From positions 1 to 64,000 of the forward strand of contig CAYVBY010000002.1 in the NCBI GenBank assembly GCA_964449895.1: 64,000 nucleotides of DNA, in the 5' to 3' direction. The notes under the pieces are model-generated. The model ran no database searches, was not told the DNA's origin, and saw nothing but the letters and a program-made list of their open reading frames with translations. Each line of letters starts with the position of its first letter. Within the stretch, counting starts at the first letter, position 1. Both the position numbers and the translations under genes were made by a program. Origin of the DNA: Intestinibacter sp964449895. GTDB taxonomy: Bacteria > Bacillota > Clostridia > Peptostreptococcales > Peptostreptococcaceae. Of this stretch, positions 34,793 through 43,966 are shown one piece after another.

Positions 34793-35347
34793 TTATTTTT
34801 CTGTTGTAACTGTATCAGATTCAGTAAATAATTTTTCTGTATCTTCAATTTGGTCCATTTCATAATGGAATTCTTTAAAAGGAACTTGACAGTTTTCATC
34901 TACATCACAGAAAATTTGATCTACAGTATTCATTTCATCTTGAATTAATGATTTAAATCTATTTCTAAATATCTTAAATTCTTTTACTATATTGTCATAT
35001 TCCTTTTTCATTTCTATTATGCGATTATTTGTATCTTCTATAATTTGTTTTGATTGAAGCTTAGCTTCTTCAACTATTATTTTTGCTTTTTTGTTTGCTG
35101 CAATACAAGTATCCTCTGCCGCACTTTGAGCTGTAATCAGTGTAGCATTTAAAGTTTCTTCTATACTTTTATATCTACCAATTTGCTCTTGATATAGTTT
35201 TACTTTTTCTTGAAGATCCATATTTTCTTTGTATAAACTTTCAAAATCATTTTTTACAATTTCTAAAAATTCATCTACTTCTTCTTCACTATATCCTCTA
35301 AAAGATTTTTTAAATTCTTTATTTTCTATCTCAATTGGAGTTATCAT
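34793..35347 (-). CDS. divIVA: Cell-division/polarity protein DivIVA
   Basis: Coiled-coil protein that senses negative membrane curvature at septum and poles. The 184 residues begin MITPIEIENKEFKKSFRGYSEEEVDEFLEIV, the conserved DivIVA lipid-binding N-terminal domain, followed by a long coiled coil (about 30-130) and an acidic tail. Usual position: last gene of the sepF-ylmG-ylmH-divIVA group and next to ileS. AGGAGG precedes the ATG. Confidence 0.95.
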   Translation of the reverse strand: MITPIEIENKEFKKSFRGYSEEEVDEFLEIVKNDFESLYKENMDLQEKVKLYQEQIGRYKSIEETLNATLITAQSAAEDTCIAANKKAKIIVEEAKLQSKQIIEDTNNRIIEMKKEYDNIVKEFKIFRNRFKSLIQDEMNTVDQIFCDVDENCQVPFKEFHYEMDQIEDTEKLFTESDTVTTEK

Positions 35348-35358
35348 TTTCCTTCCTC

Positions 35359-36141
35359 CTATAAAATTATTTTTCCTTTTACTTTTATTCTACCTTTTTT
35401 AGTAAAATCACCTATATCTACAATAACTCTTCCATGTCCTCTTACTGATATTAGAGTATTGTCTTTTATTTCTTTAGATGGAGATGTAATTTTTTCATAA
35501 TCTACATTTACTCTTTCATTTTTTATTAATTTGACACTTTCTGTTCTAGATAAATTATAAACTCCACTAATAATAGAATCTATTCGAGAAGATGAAACTG
35601 TAAAAGATATTTCTTTAAATTCTAATTCATTTTTTACAATATCTCCTAGGTCTATCTCTTTGACTTTTACATTATTTCTAGAAACTTTAGTTAAATTCAT
35701 AACTATAAAATCGCATATATCTTCACTCACGATTACTTGACAGAAATTATTATGTATTAATATATCTCCAATTTTTTCTCTTTTTATACCTAAATTTAGT
35801 AAAGCTCCTAAATAATCTCTATGAGATATACTTTTAAATTTAAAATTTCCTTCTATCTGTATTGCTTTTAAATTTCCTTTTACATCTTCTTCGTCTACGT
35901 AATAAGGAAAAATACATATTATTTTTCGTTCTGATTCCTCATATCCTCCATCCACTTTATATTTTAAATCATTTTCTGAATTTAAAATATCTATAGCATT
36001 TTTCACTTCAAATGGATTCAAAAATTCTGTAGTTTTTATATCGTAATTTTTTAAGGAACTATTTGCCTTATCTATTACCCTATACATTTTATTTTTTAAT
36101 TCTAAATCTTTAATATGTGCTGTTAATCTTAATTTATCCAT
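35359..36141 (-). CDS. ylmH: S4-domain RNA-binding protein YlmH
   Basis: RNA-binding protein of the YlmH/RqcP2 family, implicated in ribosome-associated quality control. The 260-residue product has an RRM-like N-terminal half and a C-terminal S4 domain (about 180-240, SSSRIDSIISGVYNLSRTESVKLI...VNVDYE). It lies 11 bp upstream of divIVA and 4 bp after ylmG, inside the division cluster. Confidence 0.93.
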   Translation of the reverse strand: MDKLRLTAHIKDLELKNKMYRVIDKANSSLKNYDIKTTEFLNPFEVKNAIDILNSENDLKYKVDGGYEESERKIICIFPYYVDEEDVKGNLKAIQIEGNFKFKSISHRDYLGALLNLGIKREKIGDILIHNNFCQVIVSEDICDFIVMNLTKVSRNNVKVKEIDLGDIVKNELEFKEISFTVSSSRIDSIISGVYNLSRTESVKLIKNERVNVDYEKITSPSKEIKDNTLISVRGHGRVIVDIGDFTKKGRIKVKGKIIL

Positions 36142-36145
36142 TTTT

Positions 36146-36406
36146 TTAGAATATCACATAAATTAATCTTTGAACTAATCCGATTAATAATATCGCTACT
36201 ATTGGTGTAAAATCTATTGGCATTTGCACATATCTATATAAAAAATTTCTTATCGGATCTTCTATTGGATCCGTAATTATACTTAATGCATAGTAAATTC
36301 TACTTGATCTAAGTGAAGGAATCCAGCTTAGTATACATTGTATAATTATAGCCCATGATATTAAGTCTAATAAAATTACTAATGAATTTGCAATTATATA
36401 CAACAT
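36146..36406 (-). CDS. ylmG: YggT family membrane protein (YlmG)
   Basis: An 86-residue integral membrane protein with two hydrophobic helices (about 3-25 and 62-84) and the conserved central ILSWIPSLRSSRIYYAL...DPIEDPIRNFL. YggT/YlmG proteins are encoded with sepF and divIVA; a role in membrane or division organisation is suspected but not defined. A GGAG site precedes the ATG. Confidence 0.92.
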   Translation of the reverse strand: MLYIIANSLVILLDLISWAIIIQCILSWIPSLRSSRIYYALSIITDPIEDPIRNFLYRYVQMPIDFTPIVAILLIGLVQRLIYVIF

Positions 36407-36426
36407 ATTATTTCTCCTTTATTTAA

Positions 36427-36909
36427 TTACTTTTGCCAAGGAAAGAAAGCCTTACTTTCTAATTCCTTTTTTATATTGGCATCTATATCTACATTATTTG
36501 GAGCTAATATAAATATTGCTTTTGATACCTTTTGGATAGTTCCATTTAAAACATAAACTGCTCCACTCATAAAAAAGAATATAGATTTTCTAGTATCAAC
36601 ATCTTGAGATAAACCTTCTAAATTAACTATAACTGCTTTCTTTTGTTTTAAATGATCTGCAATTATAGTTACATCTTCGTATTTTTTAGGTTCTACTATT
36701 ACAACTTTCATTTGATTTGCTCCATGTAAGTTTACAACTTTATTGTTGTTAGTAGTATTACTAGTTGAATTTCTTGTTGAATTAGTTACATTAGTAAAAT
36801 CATTTGCGTCTGCATCTTCTTTTTCTAATACTTCTTCAGCTTCTTCTACTTCATATTCTTCTTCTTCATCTACTATCCATTGTTTAAATTTAGAAAATAT
36901 ACCTGACAT
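36427..36909 (-). CDS. sepF: Cell division protein SepF
   Basis: FtsZ-binding membrane anchor that forms rings on the inner membrane surface. The 160 residues comprise the N-terminal amphipathic helix (MSGIFSKFKQWI), an acidic, Ser/Thr/Asn-rich linker (about 15-60) and the globular SepF domain (about 70-155, VVIVEPKKYEDVTIIADHL, RKSIFFFMSGAVYVLNG). It is 17-21 bp from both neighbours in one operon. Confidence 0.95.
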   Translation of the reverse strand: MSGIFSKFKQWIVDEEEEYEVEEAEEVLEKEDADANDFTNVTNSTRNSTSNTTNNNKVVNLHGANQMKVVIVEPKKYEDVTIIADHLKQKKAVIVNLEGLSQDVDTRKSIFFFMSGAVYVLNGTIQKVSKAIFILAPNNVDIDANIKKELESKAFFPWQK

Positions 36910-36930
36910 TTTTCAATCCTCCCATTAAAT

Positions 36931-37629
36931 TTAATTATTATAATTTCTTGGTCCAAAAATTGCTGTACCTACTCTCACAATAGTTGCTCCATTTTTTATT
37001 GCTATATGATAGTCATGACTCATTCCCATAGATAATGTATCCATTATAACATTTTCTAGATTAAGAGCTTCTATTTCTAAAGATAAGTCCTTTAAGCCTT
37101 TAAAAACGTCTTCTAAAACTTCATCATCATCAACAAATGGAGCCATAGTCATAAGGCCTCTGATTCTTATATTTTTATATTTTTCTGATACCATTTTTAC
37201 AAAATCTACTACATCATCTTTGTATAAACCGTGTTTTGTTTCTTCCTTAGATATGTTTACTTGAACTAAGCAGTCCATAACTTTATCTATTTTTTCTGCT
37301 CTTTTTTGAATTTCTTCACATAAAGCTTCTCTATCTAACGAATGTATCATTGTCGCCTTGTCAATTATATATTTAACCTTATTAGTTTGTAAAGTTCCTA
37401 TTAAATGCCAATTAACTTTATCACCTATAACTTCATACTTTCTAGCTAACTCTTGTGGTTTATTTTCTCCAACATCTGTTATTCCCGCATCAATAGCCTC
37501 AAGTACAGCATCTACATCAACTGTTTTTGTAACAGCCATTAAGTTCACCTCTTGTGGATTTCTACCTGATGACTTACATATTGACTCAATTTCATCTTTA
37601 ATATTATTAATATTTGATTTTATGCTCAT
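36931..37629 (-). CDS. PLP homeostasis protein YggS/YlmE
   Basis: COG0325/PLPBP fold-type III alanine-racemase-like barrel that binds PLP and balances B6 pools and amino-acid metabolism. The 232 residues have the PLP lysine at K35 (LMAVTKTV), IGTLQTNKVKYI, HSLDREAL, VQVNISKEETKHG and SMGMSHDYHIAI. The ribosome site AGGTGA lies inside the end of the upstream adaptor gene (4 bp gap), so translation is probably coupled. Confidence 0.95.
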   Translation of the reverse strand: MSIKSNINNIKDEIESICKSSGRNPQEVNLMAVTKTVDVDAVLEAIDAGITDVGENKPQELARKYEVIGDKVNWHLIGTLQTNKVKYIIDKATMIHSLDREALCEEIQKRAEKIDKVMDCLVQVNISKEETKHGLYKDDVVDFVKMVSEKYKNIRIRGLMTMAPFVDDDEVLEDVFKGLKDLSLEIEALNLENVIMDTLSMGMSHDYHIAIKNGATIVRVGTAIFGPRNYNN

Positions 37630-37633
37630 ATTT

Positions 37634-38695
37634 TCACCTGCTAACTTTTATATTTTTATTTATAATATTAGGATATAATAATATTCTATCATATAATTTT
37701 AAGTTATTATCCTCTTTATTTTTATTATAATCTACATATAGATATTTTTCATCTTTATAATAATTTTTATCTATTTTTACAAATTTAGGCATTAAAGTTT
37801 CTTCATCTATTACATACACACCACTATTACTTTTATTTGTTACAATCGAATCTATAGGTATTTTAAAAGCTTCTATTTTTTTATATATTATATCAAATTC
37901 TTTAATTCTTGTACTATATATTGACGTATTTTGTTCCATAATTTTAATAACTACATAATCATCATATTTTTTATATACTTTAGCAGCAATCTCATTTCCA
38001 TTTATTAAAATAGATAAATTTTTATTTGTTTTAAAAATATCTTCATCTGAAGATATGCATATATACACATCATTTGGATTAATTATTCTAATTAACACAT
38101 CTGAAGAATTTACTTTATGTTGTTTTTGATTTATTTTTAAAAAATTATTTTCTATTTTTTCAAAAGTTTTTAAATCCATATTTTTTATATCATCTATTTT
38201 TAGTTTTTCAGAATAATTATCGTACTCAAAAGAAATAATACCCGAAGTATTTGAATTATAACTTGTAGAATAATTTTTTTGTTTGTTTTGTAATATTTTT
38301 AACTTTTCTTTTTTATTTTTTATAATTTGGGAATTTATGCTTTTATTTTGTTGTTCTAATTTTTCTATTTCATTTTGCAAAGATTTAATTTGAGATGTTA
38401 TTTTTGTATTTTCGTTAATTTGACTTACTGTAAAAATCACTTTGTCTTTTTTTATTTTTTCTCCATCTGATACAGTATAATCGACTATTCCATTTTGATT
38501 AGATTTTATAATAGATTCATCCATAACTACTAATCCCTTTTTATTTATTTTTAAATTTACTTCTTCAGAATCTATCACTAAAGTTTTTGTAAAATATCCA
38601 AGAAACCACATTATCATTTGTACTAATATATAAATAATAATTATAAGTACAGCCAAATTTGTATACTTTATTTTTATTTTTTTCAAATTTATCAC
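37634..38695 (-). CDS. HlyD-like membrane-anchored adaptor, no transporter partner
   Basis: A 353-residue protein with one N-terminal membrane helix (about 14-36), a beta-barrel/lipoyl-like region (QNGIVDYTVSDGEKIKKDKVIFTV), a coiled-coil hairpin (about 98-140) and a second beta-rich half (residues 185-345). This is the layout of membrane-fusion proteins of the HlyD/RND adaptor kind. No ABC or RND pump is adjacent; instead it heads the yggS-sepF-ylmG-ylmH-divIVA group. Its function is unknown; location suggests a role at the septum or envelope. Confidence 0.75.
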   Translation of the reverse strand: MINLKKIKIKYTNLAVLIIIIYILVQMIMWFLGYFTKTLVIDSEEVNLKINKKGLVVMDESIIKSNQNGIVDYTVSDGEKIKKDKVIFTVSQINENTKITSQIKSLQNEIEKLEQQNKSINSQIIKNKKEKLKILQNKQKNYSTSYNSNTSGIISFEYDNYSEKLKIDDIKNMDLKTFEKIENNFLKINQKQHKVNSSDVLIRIINPNDVYICISSDEDIFKTNKNLSILINGNEIAAKVYKKYDDYVVIKIMEQNTSIYSTRIKEFDIIYKKIEAFKIPIDSIVTNKSNSGVYVIDEETLMPKFVKIDKNYYKDEKYLYVDYNKNKEDNNLKLYDRILLYPNIINKNIKVSR

Positions 38696-38771
38696 CTTCT
38701 AAAATAGTCTGTTACCATTTTATTCACTTATTATCCTCACTTTCCTTCTATTTTGTTTATAAAATTTTTTT

Positions 38772-38811
38772 AAAAAAGCTACAAAACTTTTAATAAAGTC
38801 TGTAGCTTTTA
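38772..38811 (-). terminator. Terminator of the DUF711 operon
   Basis: Stem AAAAGCTACA / TGTAGCTTTT (38774-38783, 38801-38810) with an inner AAACTTT / AAAGTC-like extension; six T on the minus strand exit. Confidence 0.8.
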
Positions 38812-38819
38812 TCTTTTTA

Positions 38820-40175
38820 TTAATTTTTAAATGAATGTATTGGTGCTGGTATTTTTCCACCTCTATCTATAAATTTCTTCGAAGAATATTTATTTATTGC
38901 CATTACTGGAGCTCTACCTAACAATCCACCAAATTCTACCATATCTCCAACTTCACAACCAGGAGCTGGTATTACCCTAACTGCTGTTGTTTTATTATTT
39001 ATCATACCAATTGCAGCCTCATCTGCTATCATAGCAGATATAGTTTCAGCCTCAGTATCTCCTGGAACAGCTATCATATCTAATCCAACTGAACATATAG
39101 CTGTCATTGCTTCTAATTTTTCCAAACATAAAGATCCATTTAAAACTGCATCTATCATACCTGCATCTTCTGATACTGGAATAAATGCTCCACTTAATCC
39201 TCCAACACGAGAACAAGCCATAACTCCACCTTTTTTAACAGCATCATTAAGAAGTGCAAGAGCAGCTGTTGTTCCATAAGCTCCTACAACTTCAACTCCC
39301 ATTTCTTCTATTATATTTGCTACAGAATCTCCTATAGCTGGTGTTGGAGCTAAAGATAAGTCTACTATACCAAAAGGTACTCCTAAACGTTTAGATGCTT
39401 CCATTCCAACTAATTGTCCCATTCTTGTTACTTTAAAGGCTGTATTTTTTATTGTATCAGCTACAACATCAAAAGACTCACCTTTAACTTTTTCAAGTGC
39501 TCTTTGAACAACTCCAGGTCCACTTACACCTACATTTATTACAACATCAGCTTCTCCAACTCCATGGAATGCTCCTGCCATAAATGGATTATCTTCAACT
39601 GCATTACAAAATACAACTAATTTAGCACATCCAAATCCCTTTTGTTCTTTTGTAAGTTCTGCTGTTTGTTTTACTATTTTTCCCATTTCTTTTATTGCAT
39701 CCATATTAAGTCCAGCTCTTGTAGAACCAACATTAACTGAAGCACATACTTTATTAGTACTAGCTAGTGCCTCTGGAATTGATTTTATTAATATTTCATC
39801 TCCCTTAGTATATCCTTTTTGACATAAAGCTGAAAATCCTCCAATAAAATCTATTCCTAATTCTTCTGCTGCTTTATCTAACACTTTTGCAAATGCTACA
39901 TAATCTTTATCATCACAAGCTCCTGCTATTATAGATATAGGTGTAACAGAAACTCTTTTGTTTACTATTGGAATTCCAAATTCACTTTCTATTTCTTTAC
40001 CAACTTTTACTAAATCTTTAGCACAAGTAGTTATTTTCTTATATATCTTTTCTCTTGCTTTTTCTCCATCAGAATCAATACAGTCAAGTAAAGATATACC
40101 CATTGTTATAGTTCTAATATCTAATTTTTGTTCTTCTATCATGCTGATAGTTTCTAGTATATTCTTAACGTTCAT
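38820..40175 (-). CDS. PFL-like glycyl-radical-fold protein, DUF711/UPF0210
   Basis: A 451-residue DUF711 protein of unknown biochemical role, structurally related to pyruvate-formate-lyase-type barrels but without the glycyl radical loop. Characteristic: RTITMGISLLDC, RVSVTPISI, GGFSALCQKGYTKGD, FHGVGEADVVINVGVSGPG and GVDLSLAPTPAIGDS-like VDLSLAPTPAIGDS. It is always paired with an ACT-domain gene, as here, 15 bp apart, so the ACT protein is the likely ligand sensor. Confidence 0.93.
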   Translation of the reverse strand: MNVKNILETISMIEEQKLDIRTITMGISLLDCIDSDGEKAREKIYKKITTCAKDLVKVGKEIESEFGIPIVNKRVSVTPISIIAGACDDKDYVAFAKVLDKAAEELGIDFIGGFSALCQKGYTKGDEILIKSIPEALASTNKVCASVNVGSTRAGLNMDAIKEMGKIVKQTAELTKEQKGFGCAKLVVFCNAVEDNPFMAGAFHGVGEADVVINVGVSGPGVVQRALEKVKGESFDVVADTIKNTAFKVTRMGQLVGMEASKRLGVPFGIVDLSLAPTPAIGDSVANIIEEMGVEVVGAYGTTAALALLNDAVKKGGVMACSRVGGLSGAFIPVSEDAGMIDAVLNGSLCLEKLEAMTAICSVGLDMIAVPGDTEAETISAMIADEAAIGMINNKTTAVRVIPAPGCEVGDMVEFGGLLGRAPVMAINKYSSKKFIDRGGKIPAPIHSFKN

Positions 40176-40190
40176 GTTTTCCTCCTGATA

Positions 40191-40460
40191 TTAAATTCTG
40201 TGCATTTTATTAAAAATTTCTTCTCTTTGAATTTTAACTTCTACACCTGTAGCTTCTCCTCTTGCTGTTAAAGCATTTTTTATCTCCTCAAAAGATTTAG
40301 TACTAGTAGCTAAATCTACCATAACTACCATTGTAAAATAATCTCCCATTATTGTTTGTGATATATCTACAATATTAACACTTAATTTTAATAATTCATC
40401 AGATATTGCAGCTACTATACCAACTTTATCTCTTCCTATTACTGTTAAAAATGCTTTCAT
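40191..40460 (-). CDS. ACT-domain protein UPF0237
   Basis: An 89-residue stand-alone ACT domain (KAFLTVIGRDKVGIVAAISDEL, NIVDISQTIMGDYFTMVVMV). ACT domains bind amino acids; the ligand is unknown. First gene of a two-gene unit with the DUF711 protein. A GGGGGAAGC site precedes the ATG. Confidence 0.93.
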   Translation of the reverse strand: MKAFLTVIGRDKVGIVAAISDELLKLSVNIVDISQTIMGDYFTMVVMVDLATSTKSFEEIKNALTARGEATGVEVKIQREEIFNKMHRI

Positions 40461-40552
40461 TTAAGCTTCCCCCTTTATGTTAGTTAATGAGTTAATTCTA
40501 ATATTATTTTATCGAATTGTCAAAGAATTCTTAATTTAAATAAAAAATTAAC

Positions 40553-40592
40553 AAAAAAGAGCATCAATTTATTTTAAAATTAATGCTCTTTT
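40553..40592 (-). terminator. serS terminator
   Basis: Stem AAAGAGCAT / ATGCTCTTT with A/T extension (about 40556-40591); T-run on the minus strand exit. Also T-rich on the plus exit, where repeat copy E begins. Confidence 0.8.
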
Positions 40593-40622
40593 ATAGCACA
40601 TAGAAAATTATTAATAATTATA
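40588..40622 (+). repeat. Dispersed intergenic repeat, copy E (diverged)
   Basis: Plus-strand copy: TTTTATAGCACATAGAAAAT then TATTAATAATTATAAC. The first half matches the consensus well, the second half less so. It abuts the serS terminator. Confidence 0.5.
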
Positions 40623-40704
40623 ACTTCTATTAGTGTATTTCAAAGAAATCGACATCTTTGAAAAATCTTTAGAATAAAGATTTCTTTATTTGAATTTTAT
40701 AAAT

Positions 40705-41976
40705 TTATTTTGTTATTACATCCATACCCATGTAAGGTCTTAATACTTCTGGTACTACTACAGAACCATCAGCTTGTTGGTAGTTTTCAAGTATAGCAGC
40801 AAATGTTCTACCTACTGCAAGACCTGAACCATTTAATGTATGGCAATATTCTGTTTTTGAATCTTTACTTCTTTTGAATCTTATTCCAGCACGTCTAGCT
40901 TGGAAATCTTCACAGTTTGAGCAAGAAGATATTTCTACATATCTGTTGTAACTTGGCATCCAAACTTCTAAATCATATTTAAATGCAGCTGTAAATCCTA
41001 AATCTCCTGTACATATTTTTACAATTCTATATGGTAATCCTAATCTTTGTAGCAAATATTCTGCATTAGCAGTTAATTTTTCTAATTCATTGTAAGATTC
41101 CTCTGGGGCACATATTTTAACCATTTCAACTTTGTTAAATTGATGTTGTCTAACTAATCCTCTTGTATCTCTACCTGCAGAACCAGCTTCTGATCTAAAG
41201 CATGGAGTATATGCAGTGTAGTTAAGTGGTAAATCTTCAAATGAAAGTATTTCATTTGCATGTATATTAGTTAAAGGTACTTCTGCAGTTGGTATTAAAT
41301 AATATCCATTGTCTACTTTGAACATATCTTCTTCAAATTTTGGTAATTGTCCAGTTCCTAAGAATGAATTTGCATTAGCCATAAATGGTGGTATAAATTC
41401 AGTATATCCTTGAACAGTTGTATTTTCATCTAAGAAGAAATTGTATATTGATCTTTCTAATTTTGCACCTTTATTTTTGTATAAAGTAAATCTTGATCCT
41501 GTTATTTTAGCAGCTCTTTCAAAATCTAATAAGTTTAAGTCTGTTCCTATATCCCAGTGAGCTTTGAAATCAAAATCAAATTTTCTAGGTTCTCCCCATT
41601 TTCTGATTTCTATATTATCTTCATCTGAATCACCTTGTGGAACTTGTGGATTTGGTACATTAGGTATTCTAAGTAATCTATATCTTAATTCATCTTGTAC
41701 ACTTTTTACTTTTTCATCTACAGCTTTTATTTTATCAGATAATTCTTTTAATCTAGCTTTATCTTCTGTAACATCTTTTCCTTCTTTTATAAGTTGAGGT
41801 ATTTTTTTAGATTCAGTATTCATTTCATTTTTCATTACTTCAACTTCTTTTAATAAATCTCTTCTTTGGTCATCTAGTGCTACAACAGCATCAAGGTCAA
41901 ATTCACCTTCACCTCTTCTGTCCATAGCTTTTTTAATATCATCTAAATTTTCTCTTATTCTTTTGATATCTAACAT
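40705..41976 (-). CDS. serS: Seryl-tRNA synthetase
   Basis: Class II synthetase. The 423 residues have the N-terminal antiparallel coiled-coil arm (about 30-105) that grips tRNA-Ser, then motif 2 (PCFRSEAGSAGRDTRGLVRQHQFNKVEMV) and motif 3 (LNGSGLAVGRTFAAILENYQ). Length normal. AGGAGG precedes the ATG. The leader (41977-42060) has short alternative pairings but no T-box. Confidence 0.97.
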   Translation of the reverse strand: MLDIKRIRENLDDIKKAMDRRGEGEFDLDAVVALDDQRRDLLKEVEVMKNEMNTESKKIPQLIKEGKDVTEDKARLKELSDKIKAVDEKVKSVQDELRYRLLRIPNVPNPQVPQGDSDEDNIEIRKWGEPRKFDFDFKAHWDIGTDLNLLDFERAAKITGSRFTLYKNKGAKLERSIYNFFLDENTTVQGYTEFIPPFMANANSFLGTGQLPKFEEDMFKVDNGYYLIPTAEVPLTNIHANEILSFEDLPLNYTAYTPCFRSEAGSAGRDTRGLVRQHQFNKVEMVKICAPEESYNELEKLTANAEYLLQRLGLPYRIVKICTGDLGFTAAFKYDLEVWMPSYNRYVEISSCSNCEDFQARRAGIRFKRSKDSKTEYCHTLNGSGLAVGRTFAAILENYQQADGSVVVPEVLRPYMGMDVITK

Positions 41977-42067
41977 TTTTTTCCTCCTAAGTATTTTATT
42001 ATGTATAATTGCGCATTACTAAGGATATTACTCTTAGTCCCCAAATATATTTATATAATTTAAGTAT

Positions 42068-42096
42068 ATTTTATTCATTTACAATTGTATTGTCAA
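42068..42096 (-). promoter_or_regulatory. serS promoter
   Basis: Minus strand perfect TTGACA (42096-42091), 17-bp spacer, TAAAAT (42073-42068), about 90 bp before the serS ATG. Confidence 0.8.
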
Positions 42097-42255
42097 TTTT
42101 TAATGAAAACTAATGTTTATATATCAAAGCAAGCAATTTACGTCCTATATAAAATTATAACCAATCTTAGAAAAAATTCCATAGATAATTATAATATAAA
42201 TTAATATTTTTTTATTTTATTTCCATTTTTCTAAGTAACTATACATAAATTTTTA

Positions 42256-42292
42256 ACAAAAAAAAGAAATGCCCAAATAAATTTGCATTTCC
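42256..42292 (-). terminator. spoIVA terminator
   Basis: Stem GAAATGC / GCATTTC (42266-42272, 42285-42291) with eight T following on the minus strand. Confidence 0.8.
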
Positions 42293-42348
42293 TCTTAATA
42301 AATTTACATTTTTAAAAAATTTATCTTAAAATTTTTAAAGTAAATATT

Positions 42349-43818
42349 TTATAAAATTATAGTAATTATATTATTGCTACCTTCATTTATAATCTTTTGA
42401 AGAGTTTTTTGTATTTTAAATCTAATTTCTTCTGGCATAGTGTATAGTTTACTTTGTAACTGTTCTTTAACCAAATCATTTAGAGATTTACCAAACATAT
42501 TAGACTCCCAAATTTCACTAGGATTTTGCTCAAATTCATTTAAAAGATATTTGACCATTTCTTCTCCTTGATTTTGATTTCCTACTATTGGAGAAACTTC
42601 TGTTGAAATATCTGCTTTTATTATATGAAGAGATGGAGCATTTGCTTTTAATTTAACTCCATATTGTTTTCCCTGTTTTATTATTTCAGGCTCTTCTAAG
42701 CTCAATTCACTAAGTGATGGAGCCACTACTCCATATCCAAAATTTTTAGCATCATTTAATGCTATTTCTATTTTGTCGTATTCTTTTTTTATTTTAGATA
42801 AAGTAGTAATAAGATTTAATAATTGGCAATCTTCTTCAATTTTAAATCCACTTTTTTCTTCTAATACATCATAAAATAATTCCTGTTTAGTTCCTAAATT
42901 TATATTTATTATACCTTCTCCAAGTTCAACATTATCAACTGTAATACCTTCTAAAAATTCTAATTCCTCAAATCCTTTAACAACTTTATCTATATCTCTA
43001 ATTTTATTTAAATCAGATATACATTTTCTAAGTGTAGAAATTATACTTTGTTTTACCCAATGTTCTTTTTCAAGACCTTCTACCCATTTAGAAATATTTA
43101 TTCTTATTTCGGTTAATGGAAAATCATATAAAACTGTTTCTAGTATTTCTTCTATATTAGATTCATCCATTTGTTCAACATTCATTGAAACTATTGGTAC
43201 TTCATATTTTTGTTCTAGTTCATGTCTAAGTAATATAGTATTTTCATCATTTGGAGTAAGACTATTTAAAACAACTACAAAAGGTTTTTTTATTTCTTTT
43301 AATTCCTCTATAACTCTTTCTTCTGCATCTAAATAGCTACTTCTTTCAATTCCTGTAACAGAACCATCTGTTATAACAACTATTCCTATTGTAGAATGTT
43401 CTCTTATAACTTTTTTAGTACCTATTTCTGCTGCATCTTCAAATGTCATAGCATCTTTTGACCAAGGTGTGGATACTAATCTTTGTTTTCCATTTTCTTC
43501 ATGTCCTAAAGCCCCATCTACTATGTATCCAACACAATCAATCATTCTTATTTTTAAAGATACTGAATCCTTTAATTTTATATTCACCCCATCTGCTGGA
43601 ACGAATTTAGGTTCAACAGTCATTATTGTTTTTCCAGAACCACTTTGAGGTATTTCATCTCTTGTTCTCTCTCTTTTAAAATCATTTTCTATATTTGGTA
43701 AAACTAATGTTTCCATAAATTTTCTTATAAATGTTGATTTTCCTGTTCTTACAGGTCCCACAACACCTATATATATGTCTCCCTGAGTTCTTTTTGCTAT
43801 ATCCTCATAAATGTTCAT
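42349..43818 (-). CDS. spoIVA: Stage IV sporulation protein A (spore coat ATPase)
   Basis: Spore coat basement ATPase that polymerises on the forespore surface and recruits coat proteins in the mother cell. The 489-residue product carries the Walker A motif GPVRTGKST (about residues 20-28), TVEPKFVPADGV, the Walker B-like MIDCVGYIVDGA, a middle domain and the conserved C-terminal domain. Length matches the family. Family knowledge: transcribed by SigE. It is monocistronic, bounded by terminators on both sides. Confidence 0.97.
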   Translation of the reverse strand: MNIYEDIAKRTQGDIYIGVVGPVRTGKSTFIRKFMETLVLPNIENDFKRERTRDEIPQSGSGKTIMTVEPKFVPADGVNIKLKDSVSLKIRMIDCVGYIVDGALGHEENGKQRLVSTPWSKDAMTFEDAAEIGTKKVIREHSTIGIVVITDGSVTGIERSSYLDAEERVIEELKEIKKPFVVVLNSLTPNDENTILLRHELEQKYEVPIVSMNVEQMDESNIEEILETVLYDFPLTEIRINISKWVEGLEKEHWVKQSIISTLRKCISDLNKIRDIDKVVKGFEELEFLEGITVDNVELGEGIININLGTKQELFYDVLEEKSGFKIEEDCQLLNLITTLSKIKKEYDKIEIALNDAKNFGYGVVAPSLSELSLEEPEIIKQGKQYGVKLKANAPSLHIIKADISTEVSPIVGNQNQGEEMVKYLLNEFEQNPSEIWESNMFGKSLNDLVKEQLQSKLYTMPEEIRFKIQKTLQKIINEGSNNIITIIL

Positions 43819-43917
43819 ATTATTCCCTCCTGCATATATTTCTTATTAAATTATATTTAGGAGTGTTTAATTTTATAACAAAAATTAGGCACAAGAAAAT
43901 CTTTATTTAAATACAAT

Positions 43918-43960
43918 AAAAGCCCTACAGATTTAATTTTTAAAACTGTAGAGCTTTTTA
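43918..43960 (-). terminator. gpsA terminator
   Basis: Stem AAAGCCCTACAG / CTGTAGAGCTTT (one mismatch; 43919-43930, 43946-43958) with T-rich exits. Confidence 0.85.
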
Positions 43961-43966
43961 TATAAA

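Larger units (their letters stand above)
41977..42348. other. Intergenic region between spoIVA and serS
   Basis: 372 bp, AT-rich. It holds the serS promoter (42068-42096), a short leader with a hairpin ACTAAG / CTTAGT (minus strand 42038-42033 and 42023-42018), and the spoIVA terminator (42256-42292). The stretch 42100-42255 shows nothing recognisable. Confidence 0.6.
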
